The notes beneath the pieces are model-generated. The model did no database searches, was not told the origin of the DNA, and saw only the letters and a list, made by a program, of their open reading frames with translations. Position numbers and translations under genes: made by a program. Shown here in pieces: positions 1 through 12,387 of a stretch of 64,000 nt of DNA (its first letter is position 1; every line of letters starts with the position of its first letter). The DNA comes from Rhynchosporium graminicola (Eukaryota > Ascomycota > Leotiomycetes > Helotiales > Ploettnerulaceae). The DNA lies in contig FJUW01000016.1 of the NCBI GenBank assembly GCA_900074885.1, positions 971,219 through 1,035,218 on the forward strand, written 5' to 3'.

Positions 1-1390
1 GAGAGATGTTTTGAGTTGGGAGTGGAGTGTTAGTGCAGATGGGGATTTGCAAGGGGAGTTGTAGTTGGGAGGGTAGGATGAGAGAAAGAGTGAGAGGCAG
101 AGAAGGAGAGAAGGGGAAAAAGTAAGAGCAAGATAAGCAAGGTAGGAAGTTATGAGCTTTAAGTGGAAGTGCATGCTTTCGAACCAGCCGATCCTGAACG
201 TAAACAGACAGCTTATCATACTCGCACTTCTACAAATAGCTTCGCCTGAACTTTCTTTCACACGTCATAAACACATACAGTACCCCTAAATACAGACCTG
301 CCCTGCTTCGAATCATTCACAAGGTCATGGTCATGTCGCCCCATCTCCCAGCCCAGCCCAAAGAGAACAAAACAGATACACGTCAATAAGCCTTTCTCTA
401 CATCAAAACCCCACCCACAGCATCCCAAACCGAACCCAAACCAACCCCCGCTTGACCCCGCAAAGAAAAGATACATACACACAGATAGATCACATTCTCC
501 AAACATCCTCTTTACCCCTCCCATCCGCTTCGCTCACACCCAATCCCTGCCCAAGCTCGCCTCGCCTTATCTCAAGAATGATTCTAGTCCACTCACTCAC
601 TTACTAACAATGACTGCAGATCAAAACAAACCAAACGAGGCGAGGCGGACTAGTTCATTATCTTGGAATCGAACATTCTAGCACCACAACTTCAGCGCGC
701 GCTTCAACAGGGGAGGGGAGGGGAGGAGAGGGACGGTCGATCGCAACAACGTAGATGGAGACAGGAGTTGAGACTCGAGAGATGATAGCTAATGGAAGGA
801 AGGAAGATGGGCGGATGCAGTGTATCGTAGTTAGTATGGGATTGGGAACTCCACAATTTCATTTTCGGATTTCGAGAGCCCAGTACGGACACACAGACCC
901 GTTGAGATGGATCGATATCAAGATTGCTTTGTTTGTCCTGTCGAAAGCAATTACCCAATTCTAGAAACGTGATAAGCAAGATACGGTAGTTGATGATGAT
1001 CTAATTTTTCTTCATAATTCTTCGTTATTTATATCCTTAATTTCATATTTTCCTGCTTCCCCTCCTTCATGCATCATCCGAATCAAAAGTGTTCGTCTCC
1101 TATAGCAAAGAGTACAGGCTATATGCCGGTTTGAACAACGCCCCTCAAACGCCCTTTCGCATAAATGCTTGAGCAGCTAAAACCCTTGAAACAGATTGGG
1201 AATCCAACCTCCCCAACCCAAGAACACCTTTTCTCATGCCCTTATTAACAAGCATTCCGCACTCGTATCAAATGGCTGCCATTTATCCAAGCAATTCCAT
1301 CCCGTGGTATCATTCGTCATTGCTGTCGACATCTGATTTCTATTTACAGGGCGTTGTTCTTCTCACTGACATTTTCAACTTTCATGATGA
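1..1390. other. Intergenic region, no supported gene
   Basis: The first 150 bases are strongly purine-rich (GA repeats), which on the minus strand is a CT-rich tract of the kind often found in fungal promoters and 5' leaders. This fits a gene lying to the left of the window and transcribed leftward, but no exon of it is visible. Short open frames of 60-90 codons here have biased composition and no recognisable domain, so I leave them out. The right part is the 3' flank of the arrestin-like gene. Confidence 0.5.
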
Positions 1391-4266
1391 TCAGTTAGTG
1401 GCCTGGAATGCCGGTAGGGTCAGTGTAGGCCCTGATGACTGAGTTGGTGTTGTGGAACCGTTATTCCTTGCTGCGATGGCATTCATAAAGTTGCGGTCAA
1501 TGTCCATACTTCTAGCAATTCTGCCACCCAGCGTCCGTGGGTTTGGAACGTTGACACGGCCACGGCTGGTGACTCTGTTCAAGCCCTCTTCGTCATCAGA
1601 ATCCTGATTCTCGAAATAACTCAGACTATTTCCAAATTAGCAATCATTGATCACTCAAGATATGGGGCTGTCTCTTACCGATCAAAGTAATCTGCAAGGC
1701 CGTCATGACTAGGCGTGCCCACGACATGATCATAAAGGGGTGGCGGAGTAACCATTGGCGGTGGCGCTTCTTCGGCATCGAAAGGAGGAGGATTGAAGCT
1801 CGGAGCTCGCATTAAATGGATGGGTCGTTGAACACCCGATGCTGCGTTTGTGGATAGATGAGCCTGAGGTGGTCTGGCGAGGTCTGGCAAGGCATTTTCA
1901 TTGCCTGGGTAGCCAGGAATGCTGTTTGAACCATTTTGTATGTCTAACCCAGATATTGGTGAAGCCGTTGCCAGTTCAGAATTTGGGCAACCACAAACAT
2001 GCTGCTGGTTCATCAAGTTACTATGGCCGTCAGAGTAGGAGGGCAGAGCTAGATTCGCCTGTGTTGCGCGGCAGTTAAGAAGTGATATAGGCGAGTCAAT
2101 AGAGATCTCGAAATGGCGTCGCTTCTTTCCCAGTGGATCCTCAGCGTCAAGCCTTGAGATTCGCAATACAATCTGGTCTTTTGTCAGTTCAATGAACGTT
2201 GTACGACGAGATGGTATTTACCTTGATCCAATGGTGCACATCTACATTTTTCCAGGTACAATCGTGGGTTAGCTTCTTCGACCTATCTTTTGCCATCATC
2301 TCACAAGTGGGTAGCTGCACCTCGACCTCCAATTCGGTGGCCCCCAACAGGCTAGGTAAACCGAGGTCGATGTCACCGAGTAAATTATCGACTGCGTCGG
2401 GCAAAGGTTCAGGTTCAGCTTGATTCCGTTGCGCTTCAAGTCGTCTCCGATTTTGCTCGTATTCTCTGTTATGAGATCGCTCTTCTGGTGCTTGCTCACC
2501 ACCTCTGTTGGTCCTCATCACGCAGGACTGATACTCCTTGGCAAGTGGCTTTCCAGCACTTTTCTCGAATAAGAGAATTTTCCGTGCAGTTTCTCTTCTG
2601 GTAACCTTGCGATTCTTGGCATAGTAGTCGATGTTCTCACTCAGGATGACTTTAATCTTATGGACCTGTACTTTTGCCAAAGGCATCATCTTAAAAGCGA
2701 TCGGAATCTTTGAACCCAATGGAAATGATTTCCCAGAAATCATGATCTCGTAGTAGAGCTGATCCTCCCATCGCCTGCTGATCGAAATAGGTTCGACCAA
2801 CTCCAATGAATCTTCCGATGGTGATCGAATGACCGGAATTTCCTTGAACCCTTGAAGGTTCTGTTTAAAGGTACCTGCTCGTTCCAACACAACCTCTAAT
2901 TGCCACTTGACGGAAGCCAATACCAGTTTCAAGGTCTCCGGGCTGTTGTTGTCAATTGGCAACTCGAAATTATATTCGTATATTCCTGGGTAGAATGTTT
3001 TGAATCCTTTCTGTTGTGGGGATGGTCCGAACGGCGACTCGGATTTGGTAAAACTTCGGGATTGATTGCTCTGTAGTGAGAGCCTCTTCTGCTCCTTCGC
3101 TGTCAAAATCGCGCTGGATCTGTTTGATCTGTTGGTGAGTCCTGGGAGCGAAAACCCGCTGGATGTCTCAACAGTATCCAGGGCCAAGTTGGTGACGGAA
3201 GAATTTGCAGATTTATCGCCTCGTAATGCATAGTTGCACAAGGTGCCATATCCGGTATCTGAATCTTGATATAAGGCGTTGAAGAACGGTAGCACCTGTG
3301 TCCTCAGGGAGTCTTCTTCGAACGTGATGGTCTTTTCCGGTGGAATACCTGTGCTGAGATTAGCGAACAACAATTACTCGTACATGAGAGAGTCATCTAA
3401 CCCTCGGGCCATTCCGTTCTAGCACGCCCCGTAAACTTCATTGTCACGGCCTTGAGTTTGATGTTTTTTGTAACGTTCAGGATAAGCTTTCCACGCAATA
3501 TCGATGTTGTATTGGATCCGGAGTCGCGAGTTGTACCGTCGTGGTCAAGCCCAGTGAGGAATATAACAGGTTCTGCAAGATTAATGTAGCAAGCTACACC
3601 ATTGCCTGAACAGACTGGCTTCTCCATCTCACTGGAGTTTCCGGCTTTGTATGCTGGTGCCAGGCTTGATCTGGGACTAGTCCCTGCACTCATGCTACTC
3701 GCAGGTGTGCTCGCTCCAAATGTACTGTCACGCGCACTCGACCCGCTTGTGCTGTCCGTCATAGATGAGCGAGGCATCGTGGGCGAGTCTGCAGGTACAC
3801 TACCTGCCGCAGCTGCCCTTCGTGCAAATATAGTATTCGGATCCGATGGCGACAAAGATAGCGACGCCCTAGGCGTTGCCCTAGGCGATGGAACCCTAAG
3901 TCCTGGACTCTCTGATCTTGTCGAGCTTGCCGCTGATGACGAAGCGGTTGGAAAATTGGAGGTAAACGGAGAGAAGACCGATCCTAACACACGCTTTGCA
4001 TTCTCCCGGGAAGCCAGCTTTCTTAATTCTAGGCTGAGCCTGGAGGGCTTCTTGGGTGGTTTCGAGGGTGGTACAGGGCGCAGGTCGAAAGGCACGAAAC
4101 CCGCTGGTAAACGAGTGATATGTATTAAGTGGGGTCGTCGTTGTCTGGGTCGACACGGAGGCGCAGGAAGTGTCGCAGGGCGAATCTTCTGGGCGTAGAG
4201 GCCGGCGGGAGTGTAAAAGATAGTTCCTCTATGGGAGTAGTATGATAAGGTCACCGGCTCTGACAT
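1391..4266 (-). CDS. Arrestin-domain ubiquitin-ligase adaptor (ART/Rod1/CreD type)
   Basis: The model has four exons: 4266-3402, 3348-2222, 2172-1679 and 1625-1391, giving 906 aa with all junctions in frame. The protein starts with a Ser/Pro-rich segment (about residues 30-200), followed by an arrestin N-like fold (near GKLILNVTKNIKLKAVTMKF) and an arrestin C-like half containing FPLGSKIPIAFKMMPLAKV. Two PY-type motifs lie near the C-terminus, LPSY at 707-710 and PPLY at 808-811. These are the motifs by which fungal alpha-arrestins bind the WW domains of Rsp5/HulA. From the family, it should direct ubiquitination and endocytosis of plasma-membrane permeases in response to nutrients. Which permease is involved cannot be read from sequence. 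The start at 4266 is the first in-frame Met before the conserved region. Introns have normal GT/AG ends. It could be any of the several ART paralogues of filamentous fungi. Confidence 0.85.
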
Positions 4267-5219
4267 AATGAACGAGTGTTATTATTAGATCTTTTCTGGT
4301 GGGCAAGATACTCTTCGAAAAAGAAAGTAGTGGGATAGTTGGATAAGGAGGTCAGGAAAGAGGAATGAGCTCTATTTTCATCTTCCAGGTCTTCGCATAC
4401 GTAACTCGCGACTTCACAAGAGATCGTAGAAATACATGGCAATCTACCAACCGCATCCAGTAATATCATGCAATACATCCGGGGCAGGGTGTTTGCCAGT
4501 ACGACGTAGGAGTATAAAAGCAGATTGCTATGCATTTAAGATGCGACTGACTGGAAGTTAAAGATGAGACTCACAGTGCTAGTTAAGGATGTTGTTTGTT
4601 GTTCGCACGGTGTGCAGGGAAGAAGGGTCGTTCGGTGCCAGCACATTCGAACAAGCAGAGGGAGAGAGGGAGAGAGGACAAGGCGGACGTCAGAGAAGAT
4701 CGGTTCGTGCCCCAAATTCCTAATCGATAGCGGACCGGACTGAACTGGACTGGACTGTAGATATTGCGATAGGGAGCACGGTTATCGAAGGAAGGACTCA
4801 GATGAAACCCTGGCAGACGATGAATAACGGGCAAGCAGGACTGACTGACTGAGACTGAGTCGTGGCGGTTAATTACTCGGAGCGCGGGCCACGTCGGAAT
4901 TTGAGAATTTCAATTTGAATTTGAATCAGTCGAGGTCAAGCATAAACAGACGAAAGGTATATACTGTGGGTTGATTGATATTCGAGTGTTTTGTAGGGAA
5001 GGTGTAGGTAGGTATGGTATTGTATTGTCTGGGAGAGGGCTTCGACTCGTGGACGACGAGCAAAGAGGAAGATTATGCATAAGAGCGACGAAGGACTCAA
5101 GCGACAATAGTTTTCCCGAATATTACCCTCTATCGTGTGAGTGAGTTCCTAGATAGGTATAAAAGGTATAGGTAGCTGTGTAGCTGGTTGCAGCAGTGAG
5201 AAAGACGGCGAAGGAAGGC

Positions 5220-5258
5220 TTTGACTTTGACTTTGACTTTGACTTTGACTTTGACTTT
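5220..5258. repeat. (TTTGAC)n hexanucleotide microsatellite
   Basis: About six and a half uninterrupted TTTGAC units are directly visible. They lie about 950 bp upstream of the arrestin-like start codon, in non-coding DNA. Confidence 0.95.
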
Positions 5259-5331
5259 ACCTGACGTTGCCTTGCCTTCCTGGCCTTCCTGGCCTTGATT
5301 CCCCGAGGTTCCGCGGTTGGTTGTTGATATG

Positions 5332-5378
5332 AAGCAAAGCAAAGCAAAGCAAAGCACTGGACTGCACTGCACTGCACT
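5332..5378. repeat. Adjacent (CAAAG)n and (ACTGC)n microsatellites
   Basis: A run of CAAAG pentamers (5332-5356) is followed, after a few bases, by ACTGC pentamers (5361-5378). The two different pentanucleotide units lie side by side in non-coding DNA. Confidence 0.9.
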
Positions 5379-5698
5379 ACCGACTAGTTGCAGATGCCGC
5401 CCGCGAGCCAATGACGACGTCTTGCAGTACCTCCCCTCCGTATGTCTGTCTAGTCAGCCACAAGCCGCATATTATTGTATCATTTGTATTATTTACATAT
5501 ACGTACGACTTTAGGAATACACCGGGTGTACTCCATATCTAGATCGCGACTCTGCTCAATCTGCCTTCTCTTTTCTTGACCATACCACACACCTCTCTCT
5601 GTGCCACTGAGCCAGTCCCTCCCTCACTCACTCTAAACAATGCAAGATTACTATCCGATACAATGTTGACTTTGGAGTGACATCACGATCTTCCCGCC

Positions 5699-5734
5699 CG
5701 CAATGCAATGCAATGCCATGCCATGCAATGCAAT
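5699..5734. repeat. (CAATG/CCATG)n pentanucleotide microsatellite
   Basis: Seven near-identical pentamers, CAATG with two CCATG variants, lie in the same intergenic region as the other microsatellites. Confidence 0.85.
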
Positions 5735-6509
5735 AACGCTGTTCATCTCGAGTATTCCTCTGAACTCCCACACGACACTACGGTCTGGGAGTTGTTGAAT
5801 ACCTTGCCCTTGTACGGAACATTAATGCCAATAGTATTCGGAACCACTAGTTAACCATCGCTTCAACTCAATCCTCTACCCAACTTTGGTAGGCTTGCGT
5901 GAGACCGACCAATTATCCTGGCCGTCCCTAACTCAAGCATCCGAATATTTGAGTTTCTCACGCCGTTTCGCGCATCCAATCTCGAAAAGGACTGTCCTTG
6001 AGCGATTGGCCTTGCATGAAGTATCAAAATGCCTGCGGATGTGCCCAATTCCAGTCCTGGCCACCGAGGAGCAAGTCCCGATGCGGGCGAGGCGGGTAAA
6101 TCCTTCTTTGAGTTATTCACCTTACTCAATGCAAATCGAATCGCTATGAAAAATATACTTTGACTGCTCTGGCGACCATGCGGCCATGGAATTGTTTCCC
6201 AGCTATTGGATGCGGTCATCCCCACCGCATCATCGTACCCTCTCAGTAAAGGATGGCTTGAGAAGATCTGGAGAAAGGGAAAAGTTCCGAGTCTTGCACT
6301 GACCTGATCAGGCCCTCCCTGTAAAGCAACAAACGAGAGTCCCAGGATTCCAGGAAACATGACAAGTCCAAGGATGCGCCCAGATAGGCTCGTTTCGAGC
6401 CTTGAGGACGAACTTAATCCGTGCCTCTTTCTAGTCATGGAAGCTTTTGAAACATATGGTCAAACTGTCAGAATATCAGGCCTGGCTGCCCAAAGCCCTC
6501 CCACGATAC

Positions 6510-6571
6510 AGAAGTCAAGAGTCAAGAGCAAAAAGTCAAGTTTGAACTTTGACTTGACTTGACTTGACTTG
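6510..6571. repeat. (TTGAC)n array facing an inverted GTCAA copy
   Basis: Positions 6547-6570 hold tandem GACTT units. Immediately upstream (6510-6540) the complementary word GTCAAG occurs three times, so the strand could fold into a hairpin centred near AAGTTTGAACTT. It is non-coding. Confidence 0.75.
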
Positions 6572-7719
6572 CCACACTGTGAGATGTTATACCAAACGTG
6601 CTCTTTTACTACCTAGAAGCCTAACAGGCACCAGAGTTCCGAACTTTCAGGACAAAGTAATCTTGAAACATCTCCTTGCGCCGGGAGGCCGGAAGCTGTA
6701 CAGAACGATTCGGCACTTTGGACCCCTACAGTCAGCCACTGGCATCATTCTCACTCCATTCAAGCTGCCTGCGAATTGTCGATAAATCCGAATTCCAGAC
6801 TTCTGTCTTTGAGCCAATCAATGGCTCTCTCGACCTACCACTGAGTTCTGAAGTGCTTCTTGGCGTTCTCAGCAATCTTGCTGAGTGATGCACGCGAATA
6901 GCAAAGCCACGAATTCATGGGGTGACGGAAGCTCGACACGTAATGAATCTAAACGCATAATTTCGTAACCAGATACCCCTCATTCAACTGACTGTATTTG
7001 GCGCGCGGCTTCTTTGAACAGAGACAGATAGGTAGATGTACAAGATATTGCTAGTAAGGATACTCGGCCACTGTACTATTGAAGTACGGCAATAAAATGA
7101 TACATGTAGGCAGTAGTGAGTCCAGCATGCGACCACGGTGTTTGTTCCCAGATTATCGACTGGCCGGAATCGGATCTGGATCCTGGATCTCGAGGAGATC
7201 TCGGCGGGCTTGTTCCGACTGTACCTACCTAGGTAGATAGATACCTAGTGCTGATCCTTTTGGTGCGGTGGGGTGAGAAGGATTGGAAGATAGGAAAGTC
7301 GGGTCAAACTTGTATTTGTAATCAAGATACAAATCGAGCTCGCACCAGCGCGCAGGAGAGTGTACATGAATGAAATGCACTTGCGCTCGCTCAGTATATG
7401 ATATATAGCAGTCAACTCCTTTTTATCAATGATACGTATGACCTAGAATTCAAATCTCTTCCAATGGAGTTTCGATGATTCATGACAAACACTGATCCAA
7501 GTCTTGGTTTATTGGCAACCAGGATACAGTATAAGTAACAAGCCTGCATAAAATCGTCAAGCAGAGAAATGATCGGCCATTTGTGTGGGGATATATTTGG
7601 AAAGTGCCAATGCTCGTCATGTGATGTTCGACGCGAAAACGCGTTGACCGAGAACCACAACACTATGGGGCACCGCTCCAAACTGACGACAGAAAGTTCA
7701 TGCCTGACCCATATAAAAC

Positions 7720-10438
7720 ATGGCAGAACATGATGGGAGTGTTTCTCATCAGACTGTACCTCTGAATGATTCAAGCGACGTCCAGGCGCCCTTGCATGGT
7801 TATGTGATATGCTGTACTTCAGTGCCAGATGAGAAGCGCGTAAGTCCCAGACCGCGAAATCTTTTGTATGGCACTGCTAGCATATTGCTAATCGACTGGT
7901 GCTCTTTGCAGACTCAATTGGCCGAATATGCTAAACAGATGGGCGCCGCCCATACGTACGATTTAACCCTAGACGTCACCCACCTCATCGTTGGAGAATA
8001 TGATACTCCGAAATTTCGATATGTTGCGCAGAAGCGGCTGGATGTCCTACCGATGACCATAGGTTGGATTGAGGCAGTCCGGGAGCTATGGATTAATGAT
8101 CAAGAAATCGACTTGCCACTGCTGGAGCAGCTTCATAGGATGCCTACGTTTAAATCCCTGAGGTTCAGCATGACTGGCTGTGATGATCGTAAGGCAGTTG
8201 GTCCAAGTTTCAACAGGTAGCTAATCATCGTACGAAGCTACAGAAAGACTGGAAATAGCAGCTCAAGTCAAGGCCAACGGAGCCACTTACGAAGGCGACT
8301 TAACAAAATCGATCACCCATCTTATATCCTTCCGCACCGAGGGTGCCAAATACAAAGCTGCCAAGTGCTGGAAGCTGAGGATTGTGTCCATTGAGTGGGT
8401 ACGAGATAGTTTGGAAAGAGGGATGATCTTGGATGAAAGACTATACGATCCAGCATTACCCCCATTGGAAAGAGGGAAGGATGCCTGGGATAAAACGGCC
8501 CCGAAAAGGAGGATTTCCTTAGGAAAAAGATCGCGAGAGGAAACCAATACAAGCTTCGACGGGGGCAAGAGGAAATTAAGGAGGACAGCCAGCACAAAAT
8601 TAAGCACACAAAACGAGCAAATATGGGGGGATATAGTAGGCGGAGGCGCAGGAGGGAATGTAGCCCAAGTCAACCGCAGCGGGCAATGGGGAACCAACGA
8701 TGAAGAATCCGTTAAACCCCATTCTCACACGGCAAATACAGCAGTTCAGATATCAAACCCATCAATTCTATCTACAATTGAGAATCAGCGATCTGTGGAT
8801 GGTATTTTTAGCGGGTGTCGATTTTATACGCACGGGTTCCCACCCAAAAGGTCACAAATCCTTCATGAACATCTTACTTCCAACGGGGCAGAGGTTGTGG
8901 AAACCGTTGAAGCTCTCGTAGCGGAGTCAGTGGGATTCCAGCCTAACCGACTGTTCAGAATGCTGCCTCACGACCTGCCGATCTCTGAATTTCCTATATT
9001 ACCGGATTCTCAATTACCAATCGAAACGATCACTTTCTGGTGGCTAGAACGGTGTCTACACCAGAAGAAGTTCTTAGATCCTAACAATCATGTCATTGGA
9101 CGGCCGTTTCCTGTATTTCCTATCGAAGGATTCTCTGGGGTGACCATTTCATCTTCAGCCTTTGCTGGAATTGACCTGCTTCATTTTCAGAGAGCTGTTG
9201 AATTGCTTGGCGCCACATATAGCGAAGACTTCATGCCTAATGCTTCTGTTCTGGTAACAAAATACATGGCTGGTCTAAGAAAGGACAAATACGATCACGC
9301 TCAGGAATGGAAAGTTCCTATTTTGAATGCGGACTGGATATGGGATTCCATCTCAGCCGGCACAAAACTGCCAACATCAAAATATCGGTGCAGATCACAG
9401 AAAAGGTCAGACTCGTTGCCAAATACTGCTGGTTCCAAACCTGCCACTCGACATCGCGCAGGTAGCGAAATCACAAAAGTCACACCAAAAATAAGTAACC
9501 ATACCTCAAAATCAATAATGAAACCACCACCAGTAAATTCAAGGCTTGATAGCACGGCGTTTTCTACAGAGGGTGACTCCTCTGTGAAAGTCTCAACAAA
9601 GCCACCGCACAACATCATAATGGATGATACGGCATTCTCCACAGAGGATGTAAATGAAGAGCCCACTGAACGACCGATGAAACCATCACGGAAGTCTATA
9701 CCCGACAACACAGCATTTTCGATCGATGATCCTACGGAAGCACCTATTCCGAATGCGCCAGAAGAAGAAAGCATACCTAGTGAAATTGCTCCGAAAGAGG
9801 AGTGCCACACTCAAGGCTCTCCTTCTATGCCAGAAAGGTGTTTAGCTGGTTCTGAGGATGTGTCACAGGATCTCGGCTACAAAGCCAAACCGCTTACTGA
9901 AATCGATGGGACCTCGCCAACACGAACAGTTTCCACCGCTCCAGAACCGTCAGACCATTTTTCTGCAGGGCAAGAAGAAGGCCTGACGAGTGCCATCTCA
10001 ACTCTTCTTGCCAAAGCCAAAACTGCCCCTATTCATAGTGCACCAGAGCCACGCAAACGCAGCAGAATAATTGGTCGGGTCCCTAGTAATTTGTCTACGG
10101 GGTCTACCCGTTCTCGAGACACTTCTGTAGATTCCACAGCTACTCACGGCAACCCCGTTGAGTACCCACCTTACAATACCAACTCGACCCCAAATGATCG
10201 CATTCAAATGCTCCTCAACGGAGACAAACCCACAGAAGCAGTTGATAGCCAGCCACCTGCTACACAGCTACAATACGAGGATACAGAGAGTAACGAGGCG
10301 CGGGAAATATTGATGGCGAAGATGAGAGGGCAAAAAGTTGAGAGGAAGGGGATTAAGGAGAAGACAGTCACGTTGGGAGATTATACGGAACAGCCTAGGA
10401 CGACGAGGAGGACGGCTGGGACTCGGAACTTGAGATGA
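7720..10438 (+). CDS. BRCT-repeat replication/checkpoint scaffold (Dpb11/Rad4/Cut5/TopBP1 family)
   Basis: Exons 7720-7839, 7912-8188 and 8244-10438 join to 863 aa. The second intron uses donor GTAAGG and acceptor CTACAG, giving the in-frame junction TGCDDQRLEIAAQVKANGA. BRCT-like units are visible at roughly residues 20-115 (VTHLIVGEYDTPKFRYVAQ), 120-215 (ANGATYEGDLTKSITHLIS, then IEWVRDSLERG), 285-375 (FSGCRFYTHGFPPK, then WWLERCLHQKK) and 390-480 (FSGVTISSSAFAG, then LNADWIWDSI). Tandem BRCTs with this order match the Dpb11/Rad4 scaffold, which binds phosphorylated Sld3/Sld2 for origin firing and the 9-1-1 clamp for checkpoint activation. The C-terminal 380 residues are low-complexity and contain three copies of a TAFS motif (see findings). 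The protein is nuclear by family. The gene order gives no functional clue. Confidence 0.88.
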
Positions 10439-11250
10439 GATGTCATGGATGCAGGCATGGTTGGCTACTTCTGTATGTAAGGATATGAATCAAGACTTGG
10501 GCATAAATGCAAATTTGTGCATTCCCGCCCTTGACAAACGCGACGCTATGAAGTTGACGATGCTAAGGGTGTATGGCATGAAAAGCTTGACTTGAGGTCC
10601 ATTGCAAGCGCATATTTTTCGAGCTTTTTCATTCGACCACTACCGTGTAATAATTATCAGCCTGTGACGACGTCATGTTGCTGGTCATACTGATATTAGC
10701 TTTGATATTGGAGGTGGTATTTACCAGATATTGACTCCTCGAACATTAAGGATTGAGGCCACTTGCAATTTATCAATCAGCTTCTTGTTACATCCTGCTC
10801 TACATATTTACAACCTACGCGATGTTGATGTCTTAGCCTCACTTTCGCTTAGCTGTTGTTTTCCTTCCTCATGGAATAATCGCGATACTGCTCACACATT
10901 CCTCTGCCAGAATCATAGATGTTTACATTGAGACTCACGTAATCATTCTTTGTGTTATGCAGAAGCAGGGAAAATTCTTGTTCCACTGGGTGTTTCTGGT
11001 CAATGGGTTTAAAGAAAGCTAACGCCTCAGCTGCTAACGTCCAGATTCAGGGAAAGCAGCCCGTAGAATTCCTTAGGTGCGCGGAAAGCCAGAAGAAATG
11101 AAAGTATGATCCATCATCTGAGGCTTGAATGATCCCCGCCGTCGCTCGTGCCAGTGACAAGTTAGTACTAATGAAGCTCTTTGGTCGTTGCGTCCGCCTC
11201 CGTAAATCTCTTTAGGCGACACTCTTCACGTCCCTGTCCTTGTCCTTGAC
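10439..11250. other. Intergenic region
   Basis: This is the 3' flank of the BRCT gene followed by DNA with no recognisable coding region. I see no repeat or RNA gene in it. Confidence 0.5.
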
Positions 11251-11870
11251 TTACTGAATATCAATCGCCTTTCCACCTTCATCCCCCTTGTCCCCATCAA
11301 CCTCGGCCACCCCCTCCCTCATCCCACCCTCACCCTCCAACTTCTCGACCAGCTTCTCCGCAACCTGACAAATCTCCTCCACAGCCTCCGCCTTCGGATC
11401 AACATAATAAACCTCATCGCAATGTGCAATACACCGCTCCCAAAATTCCAACCGCTCCATATCACACAACGCAAAGCCGCAGTCGAGAGCTTGCAGAGAG
11501 AGGATCTCGGCGCGTTTGGGGATGGTCGAGACTGTTGTAATCTGCGTTCAGGAGAGCGAGGATCTCGTTGAAGTATTTCATGAGCGTGAGGGGATTTTTA
11601 TCGCCGGCTGAGTTGCCGTCCTGGAGGTATTGGCTCGCCTCTGGTTTGGATGTGTTAATAATATTGCTTCATTTTGCTGGGGTGAAGTTGGAGCATGAGA
11701 TGGTATGGGACGGGATGGAATTTACCTCGCCGATTATCTTGTCAGGGCTGCGAAACTCGGCTGTGCCTCTGGTGATTTTCCAGAATGGGGCTTGGATGGT
11801 TTGGACATCTTGACTCCTTAGCAATCGAGGATTGTGGGGATACGAAAGTGTTGTCTATTTTCGAATATGC
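11251..11870 (-). pseudogene. Probable frameshifted remnant of an uncharacterised gene
   Basis: Three protein-like stretches lie in order on the minus strand. The first encodes VQTIQAPFWKITRGTAEF and ends at a good donor (GTAAAT near 11725). The second, after an AG acceptor, encodes DGNSAGDKNPLTLMKYFNEI. The third encodes LSLQALDCGFALCDMERLEF and ends in a stop at 11251. Stretches one and two join in frame across a normal-sized intron. Stretches two and three overlap in different frames near 11535-11550 with no GT...AG intron available, so a one-base shift seems to break the reading frame. I do not recognise the family. The alternatives are a sequence error or an unusual exon structure. Confidence 0.4.
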
Positions 11871-12332
11871 TGAGCTGGGATGAGGATGTCAGCTGGTCTG
11901 ATATAAGTGCCTGGCGAGATTTGGACACTCAGAGAAGACTTAATAAAGACGTATGGGTGAAGAATCTGTTTGTGTTCGAGAAGTCGATTGTAGTGGTTTT
12001 TCAAAGACTATTGGGCGAGGGAAAGGCGATCCTTAAATATCACCGCACGTCTTGATGTCGTGACGCTAGTGATATTACTAGCCCTCGTCTGCGATATGAT
12101 GTCCTAAAACACTCGAAGGCGTCCCTGTAAGATATCAAGTCGAATTCACTATTGGTCCCAGCATGATTATACATATTTTAGGATCATTTTATTGGGCACC
12201 CTACAAGTCCTCGCGCTTCTTGACCCGCGTCTGATACTTCCCATCATACATCCAAATTCTTATAAACCTCATCCTACTCGTCACCCTCTTCCTCTTAATC
12301 CTCAAAGATCTCAACTTCTCGTCCTGAGCGAC

Positions 12333-12387
12333 CTTCTTCTTCTTCTTCTTCTTCTTCTTCTTCTTCTTCTGCTTCTTCTGCTTCTTC
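12333..12387. repeat. (TTC)n trinucleotide repeat
   Basis: A TTC run interrupted by GCTTC and TGC units lies just 3' of the stop codon of the 134-residue minus-strand ORF. On the minus strand it reads as AAG/GAA and would encode Lys or Glu runs if translated. Confidence 0.9.

Larger units (their letters stand above)
4267..7719. other. Long divergent intergenic region, microsatellite-rich
   Basis: About 3.4 kb separate the arrestin-like gene (minus) from the BRCT gene (plus). It holds several simple repeats listed separately, CT-rich stretches upstream of the arrestin start, and a TACCTAGGTA palindrome at 7226-7235. A 191-codon minus-strand open frame at 5863-6438 has no recognisable domain and I do not call it. 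Much of the first 1.3 kb may be 5' leader of the arrestin-like gene, which is inference. Confidence 0.5.

Noticed and set aside
3602..4198. 198-codon plus-strand open frame
   Set aside because: It is antisense to exon 1 of the arrestin-like gene, which has recognisable domains and proper splice sites; the frame follows from the Ser/Pro-rich codons on the other strand.
5863..6438. 191-codon minus-strand open frame
   Set aside because: No domain, no coding-like composition along its length, and it sits in repeat-rich intergenic DNA; chance cannot be excluded.
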